Source: Ottelia alismoides (Eukaryota; Streptophyta; Magnoliopsida; Alismatales; Hydrocharitaceae). From it: a stretch of 64,000 nucleotides of DNA. The notes below the pieces were generated by a model. That model was not told the DNA's origin, searched no databases, and saw only the letters and a list, made by a program, of their open reading frames with translations. Within the stretch, counting starts at the first letter, position 1. Each line of letters starts with the position of its first letter. Position numbers and translations under genes: made by a program. Shown piece after piece: positions 1 to 10,597 of this stretch. The stretch is taken from NCBI GenBank assembly GCA_037367405.1, contig JAZKJV010010616.1, forward strand, positions 1,327,501-1,391,500. Direction: 5' to 3'.

Positions 1-1209
1 TCACACAATAGTGAGTCACCAATGGTGACCAGGCCCTACTCGCCTACGTATGATAGTAGCGCCAATACTTCGGAAATCCAGGCGATACACAAGGCAGCCA
101 CAAGTTGGGTTTTGGGCTCTAATCCTTACGAAGTACTCTGCTCACATGGAAGGAGACCTTCCCATGCAACCTAAATACAAGTGAGGGTGTTGCTCTCCCC
201 AATCAATGAGTCCAATTACCAATTTTATTTAGGTCAAAGATTTCTTAGCGGTCCCTTTTTTTAATTTTTTTGGTGTTATCGCTTCTTTTGAGTGGATTCA
301 AACAAGCACCTAATGATTTTGTATTTTCTTGATCCTACTTTGTCCAAAAACAGAGGGAGAATAGAGTCGGAAAAGCCGATGCAAGTCGACACCAAGGTGG
401 AAATCTCACCTTTGTGCCTAAATGATGGATGCAAAGTAAGAAGACTTACAGTGAATCCCAGCTCTCTCCATGCGGGATGCAAAGTAGAAATTTATAAACC
501 TAACTATATGCCGGTATGCAAGGCGGAAATCGTCCTAAGATAGGCAACTGCTAGCGTGAAGAACAACAAGCTAACCACTAATCTCCAATCCTAAAGTCCG
601 GTCTAGGCTCCCCCCTCCTTCTCTCGACACATCGAGTTTAGGAGAAGCGCTTGGCAGGGAGAGCTCGCGGCGCGCGGATCAAAGAAGAGTGAATTAGCTG
701 TTTAATTAAACTAAGTCCAAGCACGAGCTATAGGTACATGCAATTGTTGTTAGGGTGTTTGGACCTAATCTAATCGATCAAGCAATACCAAGGTCTAAAG
801 GCTCAATCCACAAAAGAAATGAAAATGAAAACAAAACCGGAAAATGACAGTCGGAAAACATGAGAAAAACCGCGGTGAGCCCCCGGGTGAACAAACACCC
901 GAAAATTAGGCCCGAAGTGTCCAAGTCCTGTATTATTACAATTTAAAATGGCTCTCTCTCACAAAAATACAAAAAAGTTATTCTCTCTCTCTCAAGCTCT
1001 CCTGCTCTCTCCTGCCGGCTAGGGTCGAATAGTCGGCTCCTCCTCCCAAGGATGTGCAGGATCCCCTAGGCGATCCTCCTCGGTCAGCGGTCCCTCGCAA
1101 GAAAACAAGAGAAGTGTCAGACAGTTCAAAACAAATTATGCAAGAAAAACAAATAAGCAAAAATGGCTAAGCAGATAATAGACTCCGAAGTACTCTACAA
1201 GCCGATGCT
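1..1209 (-). mobile_element. Element X, 5' internal leader (partial)
   Basis: This is untranslated leader of a minus-strand Athila-like Ty3 retrotransposon whose gag-pol lies beyond the left edge. It follows the primer-binding site at 1210-1226 and aligns by eye, block by block and reversed, with the leader of element Z (28841-30130). Shared blocks include a GCGAGGGACCGC block (here near 1090-1105), a small hairpin (615-644), a TTTCC.CCTTGCAT block (repeated at about 380-535) and an 'equal to tRNA-primer leader' order throughout. No open frame over about 80 codons looks like a protein. The shared leader shows X and Z belong to one lineage although their LTRs differ in sequence. Confidence 0.75.
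615..644 (-). other. Conserved leader hairpin of X
   Basis: Read on the minus strand, CTCGA-TGTG-TCGAG is a perfect 5-bp stem, flanked by CTCCT and AGGAG that can pair outside it. The same hairpin with a changed loop is in Z at 29464-29494. Its place in the leader between the primer site and gag suggests a packaging or dimerisation signal; that role is inference. Confidence 0.5.
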
Positions 1210-1226
1210 CCCCGGCAACGGTGCCA
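1210..1226 (-). promoter_or_regulatory. Primer-binding site of X (tRNA-Asp type)
   Basis: Minus strand TGGCACCGTTGCCGGGG matches the complement of the 3' end of plant tRNA-Asp (TGGCGCCGTTGCCGGGG) with one mismatch. It lies two bases inside the LTR edge at 1229. tRNA-Asp priming is usual for the Athila/Tat branch of plant Ty3 elements. Confidence 0.85.
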
Positions 1227-1228
1227 TT

Positions 1229-4200
1229 TGAAAAGCGAAAAAGCGAGAGCCGCTAATTAGTGGTCTGACAAATCAGACTCGCTATCGCTGATGCGACTAC
1301 TCAAGCCTCCTCGTTCGTCAACAATTAACCCACACAATCAATCAGGTAATCAATAGCAAGGATTAAAATTTATTATACCCTACTACAAATGTATAATGGC
1401 AAGCAAGTAGGGGTTGAACACAGGAAACAAGGGTGCAGAGTAAAGACAAAAGTCAAAGCCCTAGGTCTAATAGACTACTTAGCAAATCTAATTTTTTTGT
1501 GGGTTTTTAATTTTATTTATTTTTTATTTAATTTTAATTTTTAATTTTGTATTTTAATTTTTAATTTTCTAATTTTTATAATTTTATATTTTATATTTTT
1601 TTGTTCTTTTTTCAATATTGGAATAAGAAAGCAATATAATAAAAGACAAGATAAAATATTTATAAAAATACGCAAAAATAGTCGAAAATTCAGAAATAAA
1701 ATCTTTTTGGTCTTTTTATAATTTTTTACTGTTTTTATGATTTTTGGGTATTTTTCAGAATGTTTTTGGTATTTTTAAATAACAAAATAAAGCAAAACAG
1801 TGAATAAGCTACTGGCTGGGGATAAAATGGGAATTAAAAATAGCAAACAACCACAAAAATTTTCCAAACTAATTTCAAAATAAAGAGGATAAAATATAGA
1901 AGAAACAAGAACTGAGTTTATATTTTTCTGAGTTTTCTATGATTTTATATATTTTTTTGAAGTTTTTGTGTATTTTCGAATTTTTAAGGGTTTTCTTTTG
2001 AGATTTTTAGTGATTTTTGGGTTGACACTAAAATAGATTGAAATACACAATAGTTAATTTTTTTGGAATTTTTAGAGTATTTTAAGATTTGTTTTGGTAT
2101 TTTCTAAGCTAGACAGTACTAAAATAGCATGTTTTTTATTTTTAATAAATATAAAAATGCATAAAAAAAAACTAAAATTAGGGGCTTAACTTGAATTTTT
2201 GAGAATTTTTGGCATTTAAATGATGCGTGAAATAAATGGATCAAGCACACAAAAATCCTAAGCCTAGCAGGGGTATTTATGCAATTATAGAAAGATACAG
2301 GGGCTTAGGTGCAAATTTCACAAAAAGACACGCGCGAGGCACGTGTTCTATCATTCACAGGGGTATTTTTGCAAATAATAAAACCCAACGGGGCAAACAT
2401 GCAATTATTCCAAAAACATATTTAATTAACTACGCACAGGGGTATAACTGCAAATACATGAAAGTTCGGGTCCAAAAATGCAAAATACCCAAAAGGCACG
2501 CGCTCCAGTCACGTGAGGTGACGTGGCACGAACTAAAGTGCAAATATAAAAAGTGCAGGGGCATAAGTGCAATTATTACAAAAACTTTTAAACTGGAAAT
2601 AAAAGTTTTAGGTCTAAAACGTAAATACAAAAATACGTGAATTGGAGATGCAAAATACCCACGGGGCGGATCGTGCGGCCGATGGAGCTTCACTTGGACA
2701 CGTGGCGAGCATCGAACGGCTGGTACCCCTTCGTCTTGGGCGGCTAGGATTAGAACTTGGATGGCTGATCGAACGGTGGGGGACACCTGGCGATCGGACG
2801 GCTGACGTGCGCCTGGAGGGGCTCTTCTGATCCAACGGCGGGGAGAGGGTCACGAAGAACACCTCCCCTGGCGAGCTTTGGCTGGCGATTGCGGCCGACA
2901 CACGGCTACTCCGGCCCTAGGATCAAGGGCAAAACGATCCCGGGGCCTCTCCACGTCTGATGGTGGTCTCCGGCGAGGTGGAGACGGCGTGGGGAGCTCG
3001 GATGGCGAAGGCGACCAGGGGGGTTGCTCCTGGGGCTTTCGAGGGTCGAAGGAGCCTTCTCTTTGGATCAGACCTGCATGGTTAGGTGCGCAAAATCCAG
3101 GCGAGCAAAAAGGGAGGTTCTGATGGTTCTATGGAGGCGGAAGGTGACTCGGGCGTAGAGCTTCGGCAAGCGGAGGAGAGAGGAGCTCGATAGCTCGATC
3201 TGGGCGAGATCGAGGGAGATGGAGGGGTGGAGCGGAGCGACGGAGTGAAGGGGAAGAGAATGGAGGTGATTTTGGTGGCGGTCGATAACGGGAATGGCCG
3301 GAAAATGGAGGCGGAGCTCAGCTCCGCCGTGGGCTTCGATCGGGGATTCACGATGATTAACCCAATCAAATGCAAAACTGCTATAGATCTAACCTATCCT
3401 AAGATACAGCTACAAGAAAATGGAAGTAGAAGGGGAAGAGGCTCAATGGGGATGTCGAGAAGAACTTCGCGGCGGAGCTCCGGCGAGGGATGGATCACTT
3501 CGATTCTACACCAGATGACTCGAACCCCGGGTCGATTCGACTCCTACTGTCACCAGGAGCACGAGGAGGTAGGGGTTTTCGGGTGAAAATGGCGGAAGAA
3601 GGATCAAGAGCCAAATGGAAGTCAGGGGGTGGCTTTTGAATGGTTGACGGGCGGCGTGGAAGACGAGGGTCAAATGCCTCAATCAGTGGTCCACAGCCCA
3701 AGGAATCACTTGGGCGTGAATCACCACTGATCGAGGAGCAAAAATGCAGAAGTCATCGACATGATTTGGTGCAAGGCCAAGCCTAGAAAATGGCGAGAAG
3801 GAGAGACAAAGTGGTCTTCTGACGGGGTCCAGGTGTTGGGCAGAGAGTTGACCGAGGTCAACTTTCCAGCCCTCCTGGTTGGTCCACGTGGACCAACCAG
3901 GAAAAAACCTGAAAAAATCATTTCTAAAATAAAAATAAAATAGTAAATCATTTTATTTAATTATGGTTACAAAATAAAAAATGCTTATAATTTTATAAAT
4001 TATTTTATGGTAATTTTTATTTATTTTTATTAGGTGTATTTTACAAGTTCTCTTTTTGGTCCTATATAGGTACATATACCTATGTATTTTATTACTTTAT
4101 TTTTATTTTGTGTATTTTAATTTTATTATTTTTATTTATTATTTTCTAAAAATATAGGATACTTTTATATACACAAATATATTTTTATTTTATTTTTCTG

Positions 4201-5041
4201 ATGTGTTTTGTAAAATATAAGTAGGTATTGTATAGGTTTGTATATAGGTATAATACCTGTGTATTTTATATGTATTTATTTTTATTTTGAGTTTTATTTG
4301 GGTTTTTATTCCTATTTTAATGTACATCATTATTATAAATAATGTCCTCAAAATTATAAAAATATAAAGATACAAAAATAATGATTAAAGAATAAATTGA
4401 ATATTTTAAGCTGTACAGGTATACAATGTGGGTCCAAAACTCAACTTTCAAACCGTAGCTCCGCCAAATGCGAAACCACCGCCACTAAATAGATTATTTT
4501 ATTCTATATACAATTAAAGGTGAGTTGCTGCATTTGGAGTTTTCATTTGTGAGATATAGGTCTGGGAAGTGGGGATTCTGGATTTTTATTCAAACCATTA
4601 CTTTTTATCTGTATATTATTTTTGAGTGAAATCAATTTTGTATTTTTCTATATAAAAATATCTATAACTTTCATGTATAAAGTTTCTTCAATTGATGTAC
4701 AAAAAGTGGAACCAAAAATAGGTCCCAAAATGAATAAGTAATGAATTAATAAATATAGTTATTTGGCCCTTATCTCCCCCTACTTTATTACTTGTCGACC
4801 TATTCATCAAGATGCCTAGGTCTCGGGGTTTCGGGTCAGAAAATATTTACAATATTTATTCTTTTTCTTTTCTTTTCTTTTCTTTATTCTATAATTTTGG
4901 CATTAAAAATAGTATTTTATACACTTTTTACACACATATGCATGAATGCTAAATTACTCTATTTAATGCTATTTTCAGGCATTTGCTAGGGTTTTTGAAG
5001 CCAAAATGATAGAATAAAGATGATGAAATGTGGATTCATCA
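1229..5041 (-). mobile_element. Element X, 5' LTR (3.8 kb)
   Basis: The LTR runs from TGATGAATCC at 5041 (minus) to CGCTTTTCA at 1229, next to the primer site. Its first 21 bases are a near-palindrome (TGATGAAT...ATTTCATCA). It is bipartite: AT-rich stretches (1480-2230, 3900-4750) flank a GC-rich core (2640-3720). At 4771-4860 it shares the CTTATCTCCCCCTACTTTAT box with LTRs W and Z, and at 2268-2590 it carries a ladder of AGGGG-N6/7-TGCAA repeats with CACGTG motifs. Its outer end interrupts the integrase of element A; the adjoining GTAAT (5042-5046) may be the target duplication, but the other side is off-window. Open frames inside it are short and unrelated to any protein I know. Confidence 0.85.
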
Positions 5042-5902
5042 GTAATCTACGGTAAGAAGGACGCGCTCAAAACCCTGATTGTTAGGGAAAGGCCCCATGA
5101 AATCAATACCCCATGCATCAAAAACATCTGCTATATGAATGATCTTCAGAGGCATCGAGTCTTTTGCAGTGAGTGTACCCATCAATCTCTGACAGTCTAT
5201 GCATCGTTTGACAAATACTGCTGCATCCCTGAATAGTGTGGGCCACCAGAAGCCACACTGAAGTACTTTAGCTATCATACGGTCTCCAGAGTGATGTCCA
5301 CCAGATTCGAGGGAGTGACAGTGCTCGAGGACACTATAATGCTCCTCCTGAGGTATGCACCTGCGCCAAATACAATCCGCTCCTTCCCTGAATAAGAGAG
5401 GATATTCCCATTGATAAAAATGGATGGTTGACATGAATTTGTTCTTCTGATTTTTCGTCCAATCCGATGGTATTACCCCCGAGGCGAGGTAATTGACTAT
5501 ATCAGCATACCAAGGGAGGGAATCCACTGCTAAAATTGACTCATCTAGAAAGGTTTCTATGATAGGTGCATTGTTCAGTGGAGGCTCTTGCTGCTCAATT
5601 CTGGAGAGATGGTCTGCTACCACATTCTGAACTCCAGGCTTGTCCTTGATTTCTAAATCAAATTCCTGGAGGAGAAGGATCCATCTAATCAGTCTAGGCT
5701 TGGCATCCTTCTTCTGTTGTAGGTACCGGATAGCAGAGTGGTCTGTAAAAATGATAACTTTTGATCCAAGCAAATAGGATCTAAACTTTTCCAAGGCGAA
5801 AACCACGACCAGCAACTCTTTTTCTGCCAAAGTGTAATTTCTTTGCGCCTCATCTAATGTTTTGCTAGCGCAGTGAATGGTATAGGGTGCTTTTTCTTTT
5901 CT
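5042..5902 (-). pseudogene. Element A pol: RNase H and N-terminal integrase, cut by X
   Basis: The frame continues from the RT after a TAG at 5903-5905. It reads RNase H ([30 protein letters not shown]), then the integrase zinc domain ([15 protein letters not shown], with CIDCQR near 5190) and the start of the catalytic core ([12 protein letters not shown]). It stops at LTVDY because the first TGA of the X LTR follows directly. The second and third acidic residues of the catalytic triad are therefore missing here. The continuation of this integrase must lie left of the window, beyond X. Sequence type is Athila-like Ty3. Confidence 0.9.
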
Positions 5903-7085
5903 TTATCCTAGAACAACCCCGATTGCAAAGTCTGATGCATCAATCATGATCTCAAAAGGAAGAGACCAATCCGGCGGCTGTAGGACTGGAGCTTGAGTGA
6001 TAAGCTTCTTCAGTTGATTGAAAACAAGGAGAACCTGGTGATCGACATTGGACTCAGTTTCCTTGCGTATAAGCTCTATTAAATGCCGGGCGATGCGGCT
6101 AAAATCCTTGATGAATCGCCTGTAAAATCCCACATGTCCCAGGAATGACTTTACGTTTTTTACTGACTGAAGTGGCTCTAGATTGGCAATAACATCCACC
6201 TTTGTCGGGTCGACTTTCATGCCACGTTTGGAAACGACATGACCCAGCACAATTCCTTCGGTGACCATGAAGTGGCTCTTTTCCCATGAAAGCACTAAAT
6301 TGACTTCACGGCATTTCTGAAGCACTCTATCTAGGTACCCAAGATAAGAATCAAAATTGTCACCATAAACTGAGAAGTCGTCCATGAACACCTCGAGAAA
6401 ACTTCCTAACATCTCGGTGAAAACTGCTAGCATGCATCTCTGGAATGTCGCAGGTGCATTGCATAATCCAAAGGGCATTCTCCTGAAGGCATAGGTGTCG
6501 AACGGGCAAGTGAAGGTAGTCTTCTCTTGATCTTCAGGAGCGATTGCCACATGGTTGTACCCGGAATACCCATCCAAAAAGAAGAAGAAGTCCTTGCCTG
6601 CTAGTCTTTCCAAAACTTGATCAATGAATGACGAGGGGAAGTGGTCCTTTTTAGTTGTTGCATTAAGACGGCGGTAGTCAACACACACCCGCCAGGTTGT
6701 TGGTACCCGAGTGGATATTTCTTCTCCTTTATCATGAGTAACCACGATAAGCCGGGATTTCTTTGGAACTACATGCAGTGGGCTTACCCATTTTGAATCG
6801 GAGATGGGATAGATGAAGCCTGCGTCACACCATTTTGTGATCTCTTTCATGACGACGTTCCGGAGGTTTGGATTCAGTCTTCTTTAGAATTTGCGGGACG
6901 GCTTGGCATCTTCTTCCAGATAAATGTGGTGTGAACACAATGCTGGATTTATCCCATGGAGATCTGATACACACCAACCAAGTGCCTTGCGGTTCTTTTC
7001 TAGAACCTCGAGAAGTAGAGATTCCTGATCCAGTTTCAGCCTGCTGCTGATGATGACCGGATATGTGTTCTTCACCCGCAAGGAA
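5903..7085 (-). pseudogene. Element A pol: reverse transcriptase (Athila-like)
   Basis: The reverse transcriptase copies the retrotransposon RNA into DNA. Visible landmarks in order are LEEDAKPSRKF, the YPISDSKWVSPLHVVPKKS block, VCVDYRRLNATTKKDHFP, FFFFLDGYSGYNHV, RMPFGLCNAPATFQRCM, the active site FMDDFSVYG (two aspartates intact) and SFLGHVGFYRRFI. In-frame stops sit at 6884-6886 and 5903-5905. A frameshift near 7080 separates it from the protease part: the residues KYAFL are followed in the next frame by RVKNTYPVIIS. A short insertion between KKS and the thumb (about RLIVVTHDKGEE) is typical of the Athila branch. Not functional. Confidence 0.92.
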
Positions 7086-8369
7086 AGCATACTTCAGTCC
7101 TGCAGGAAGTGTCCTGAGTTCTGGTCCCAATCTGTCCAACTTGTTGGTCACCTCAGACACTATACTGGTGGTGGGATGTACTTCATTGATCGAGCTACCA
7201 TCCTCAGTATTCTGTTGAGATACTGATGATGTGCCGAACGATTTTGTACTAGGCTTATTGTGTTCGGGCTGGAGTGAATTCTCGAAATCACATAATTGCA
7301 CCAGCATTTGAGAGTCTGTCTCCCCAGAATCATCGGAGCATAGGTCAACTGTGCTTTCCAAGTCCTCCTTGAGAGTGAGGATTTCTCGGGTCCATGAATC
7401 ATTCAATGAAAGTGAGGAGTCCCTGATCTTTGTAATAAAGTCACAGTTTGCTTCTGGTACTGCATGGCTTTCATCAGTCGTGGCGTTCGGCTCTCTGATC
7501 ATGTCTATAGTGATCTGCTTGCTGTTCGAGTGGAAAGTGATCTTGCCAGACACGTAGTCAACCACGGCACCTGAGGTACGCAAGAATGGTCGGCCAAGGA
7601 TGATATGGGTCTGGAGTAAGGGTGCGAGTGAGTCCATATCGAGGACCACAAAATTAACAGGGAATTGTATCTCTTGCACCTTCACCACAACGTCTTCCAT
7701 CAGACCTTTAGGTCGCTTGGTGGATCGGTCAGCGAACTGAAGGATCATCTGTGTTGGCTTGAGTGGACCTAGCCCAAATTCTTGCATTAGGGACGAGGGC
7801 AAAAGGTTGATAGAAGATCCGCTGTCAAGGAGAGTACGCTCGAAGACATGATCAAATATCTCACAACTGATAAGAGGCGCTCCTTTGTCTTGTTTCTTCT
7901 GAGGGAGATTGTTGATAGCTGCGACAGTGGCCATGGAAAGCACGTGCCTCTCGAACTGATTGCGTTTGTTCTTGCGTGCTGGGTGACGCTTGCTGGTACA
8001 CGCTTCTTTCAAACCTTTCTTCGCATCTGTCATATATTCCATGTCCTTCAGTAAGGGAATATCAACAGTTAAGTTATCTATTATTTCCACAACTCTAGGA
8101 TCAGACAATGCACTTTTTCTTTTTGTAATTTTTTTGGATTTTTCTATTGCATTAGGAAAAAGAATGTTTACATCACTGATAGGCAGAGTAGAGTTCTTAT
8201 TTACATCATAACTATCGCCCACAAATTGTTGTACATCCGGACTACTACAAAAAGGAGTACAAGCCGGGTCTTGAGATAATGGTGTTGATGGGCGAGCAAA
8301 AAGTATGGCGTCTGCTCTGTCGGCTAGCGAGGGATCGGTTGCAACTGGCTGCTCCTCCGAGGCTGGCAT
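7083..8369 (-). pseudogene. Element A pol: protease and linker
   Basis: This stretch is open for over 420 codons in the same frame as gag. The retroviral-type aspartic protease is around residues 180-290 of the stretch, with the active site LLDSGSSINLLP and the later HIILGRPFLRTSG block. It is followed by a long, poorly conserved acidic and polar linker leading to the RT. The aspartate of DSG is present, so the protease itself is not visibly broken; the frameshift near 7080 destroys continuity with the RT. It processes the gag-pol polyprotein in related elements. Confidence 0.88.
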
Positions 8370-10488
8370 GGCTTTGCTTCGGCTGCAAAATTCTTTTTGT
8401 TCTTTTAGGTTTTGCTGATTTTTTTGTAGTTTTTGCTAAGGGTGTTGGGGTTGCATGATTGCTGGAATGGCTTCTCCTTCTTCTTCCTCCTCACCCGTCC
8501 CTGTAGCTGGCACGGCTGATGCAGAAGATGACGATTCACCTGGTTCTTTATTCTCCCCATTCTTGATAGCAAGCGGAGGCAAGGCCCTACCGCTCCTGAG
8601 AGTGTCAGCATTAGAACAAACAATAATATCATTTTCTGACTCTACAGATGCAGGCAGGACATCACATTCTACATGCTCTTTCTTTTTAAAGCTATTGGGG
8701 TTGGCCTCGACCTGAGCTGGGATAGTGGTCTTGGTGGCGGTTAGATCGTCGAGCCTCTTGGTCATATCTGCTAGCCCTTTGACGAGTTGGGCCAAGCAAT
8801 CCATGATCGGGTTAACAGGATTTGCCTCAGTAGATTCAGCGTGCAGACCACGCTGTTGCTGCATGTGTTGGTGCTGAGGTTGTTGTTGGTGGTGTTGGGG
8901 TGGTGCAGGAAGCTGAAGTTGCTTGTAAGAGGAAAGGGGATACTGTTGGTACTGCTGAGGTGGAGCGGCTGCATACTGATGAAAAGGTTGTGGCTGACGG
9001 TACTGCAGCTGCTGATAATGATGATTCTGCCTCCATTGATTTGCATATGGGGGAGGCTGTTGATACTATGGCGACGGCTGTGAGGACTGCCCAAATCAAC
9101 CACCCTGTGGTTGGTGGTATTGTCGGTTGGTGGGTAGCTGACCTTGAGGTTGTCCCATGGGACAGGTCAGCTGTACTTCATTGCTCCAAACCCCGTTGAC
9201 TTCTTGAATCCGGGGTGGTGGTGGGAAGACTGGATCAGATGCTGTTACAAAATCTGGTTGGTACACAACCATCTGCTGCTGCGGCTGGCCCAGGTTGGGT
9301 GTCTGCACGTAGTATACGTGTTGGACCGCCGGTGGCTGCTGGCTCGGCTGAGGGTGATGTGGCGGTGGTAGATCGTCCTTCTTCTCAGCTGGAGCTTCTG
9401 ATGGTGTTGCTAACGGGACAAAGTTGATGGTGCCTACCAGTAGTTCTAGTTGTTTGGTGATCTGATCTAGCCTGTCAAGATTTTGAGTCCTCTTCTCGAT
9501 CACAGCAAGTTTTTCTAAGTCCTGTGATTGTTTCTCGATGATATCAACCATCGAGAGATGGACCCCGATGATGTTGAGGTTGGAGCTCTTATCTCTCTCC
9601 GCCTCGCAGGACGCTGTCATGTGCACTTGTTTCTGGAGGATCTGGAGCTGCTTTTGGTATGCTTTTAATGAAGAGAGGGCGGCCTCTCCTTCAGCCATTT
9701 CTTCAAATATCTGCCAGACTACATCTTCATCTTTGTTGAAGTTTGAACCCCCACATGCTGCGTCAATGAGCCTTTGACTCTCAATATTCAGTCCCCCAAA
9801 GAAGTGTTGGACTAAGCTCATCTTCGGGATCTCATGATGGGGACATTTCTCCTGCAGATCGGTGAATCTCCCAGGCTTCATGTATGGATTCGTGGGCTCC
9901 CTGGGAGATGTTGCTGATTCGTGCTCGCATCTGGTTGAGCTGACCTAAAGGGTAAAATTTATTCAAGAAGGCTGACTTCAGTTCCTCCCAGGTTGTCACA
10001 ACCTTCCCCAGATGGTTGACCCAATAAAAGGCCTTGTCTTGCAGGTTGAAGGGGAATGCCATCATTTTGACAACGTCCAAAGGGACGTTGGGGTAGTGAA
10101 TAGTACGACGGATGCGTGAGAACTGCAGCAGGTTGGTGTACGGCTCTTCACTGGTGTTTCCATGGAATGATGGAAGAAGAGCGAGGAACCGGGGCTTCAG
10201 CTCAAAGTGAGCATGCACTGGTGGAATGAAGATCCACTCGGTCATTTGGCTGTCTCTAGGATTATAGGTCTCCATCAGTGTAGGTTTGGGTCTCCCTTGT
10301 TCCGGTTCTTCCTCATCATCTGGAGGATTAGCACCACCTCATCGTCCTCCTCCTCCGTCAGGTCTGTACATTACATCATTCAGCATCTCTTGGAAAACAG
10401 TCTATGCTAGGGCCTGCTCTCTTAGCTGCTGTTGGATAGCTTGGATGGATGCCAACAGTTGTGCATTAACCTGATTCTGATCAGGCAT
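8370..10488 (-). pseudogene. Element A gag
   Basis: Gag forms the virus-like particle. I place the start at the ATG at 10486-10488 (MPDQNQVNAQLLASIQAIQQQ), about 90 bases inside the primer site. The gag core (FELKPRFLALLPSFHG, EEPYTNLLQF, FPFNLQDKAFYWVNHL, WEELKSAFLNKFYP) lies around 9890-10190. Damage: two in-frame stops near 10404 and 10340, a one-base frameshift near 9880, stops near 9096, 9066 and 8436. After the core comes a coiled-coil-like stretch (SQDLEKLAVIEKRTQNLDR) and then a long Gln/Pro/Tyr-rich tail (9000-9250 and 8870-9060). No CCHC zinc knuckle is visible, as is common in the Athila branch. The frame runs on into the protease without a required shift. Confidence 0.88.
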
Positions 10489-10578
10489 TTGTCCTTAATA
10501 GAGGAAAATTAGGTCGTAGTACAGGATGTTGAAATTAATCAACAAAAATCAAAATTCAATAATCAAGCAAAGTTGTAT

Positions 10579-10595
10579 CCCTGGCAACGTCGTCG
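10579..10595 (-). promoter_or_regulatory. Degraded primer-binding site of A (gag-pol unit)
   Basis: Minus strand CGACGACGTTGCCAGGG is the tRNA-Asp primer site with several changes; the intact counterpart of the same family is at 15687-15703. It abuts LTR2. The changes, several at CpG positions, point to an old or methylated copy that can no longer prime well. Confidence 0.75.
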
Positions 10596-10597
10596 TT

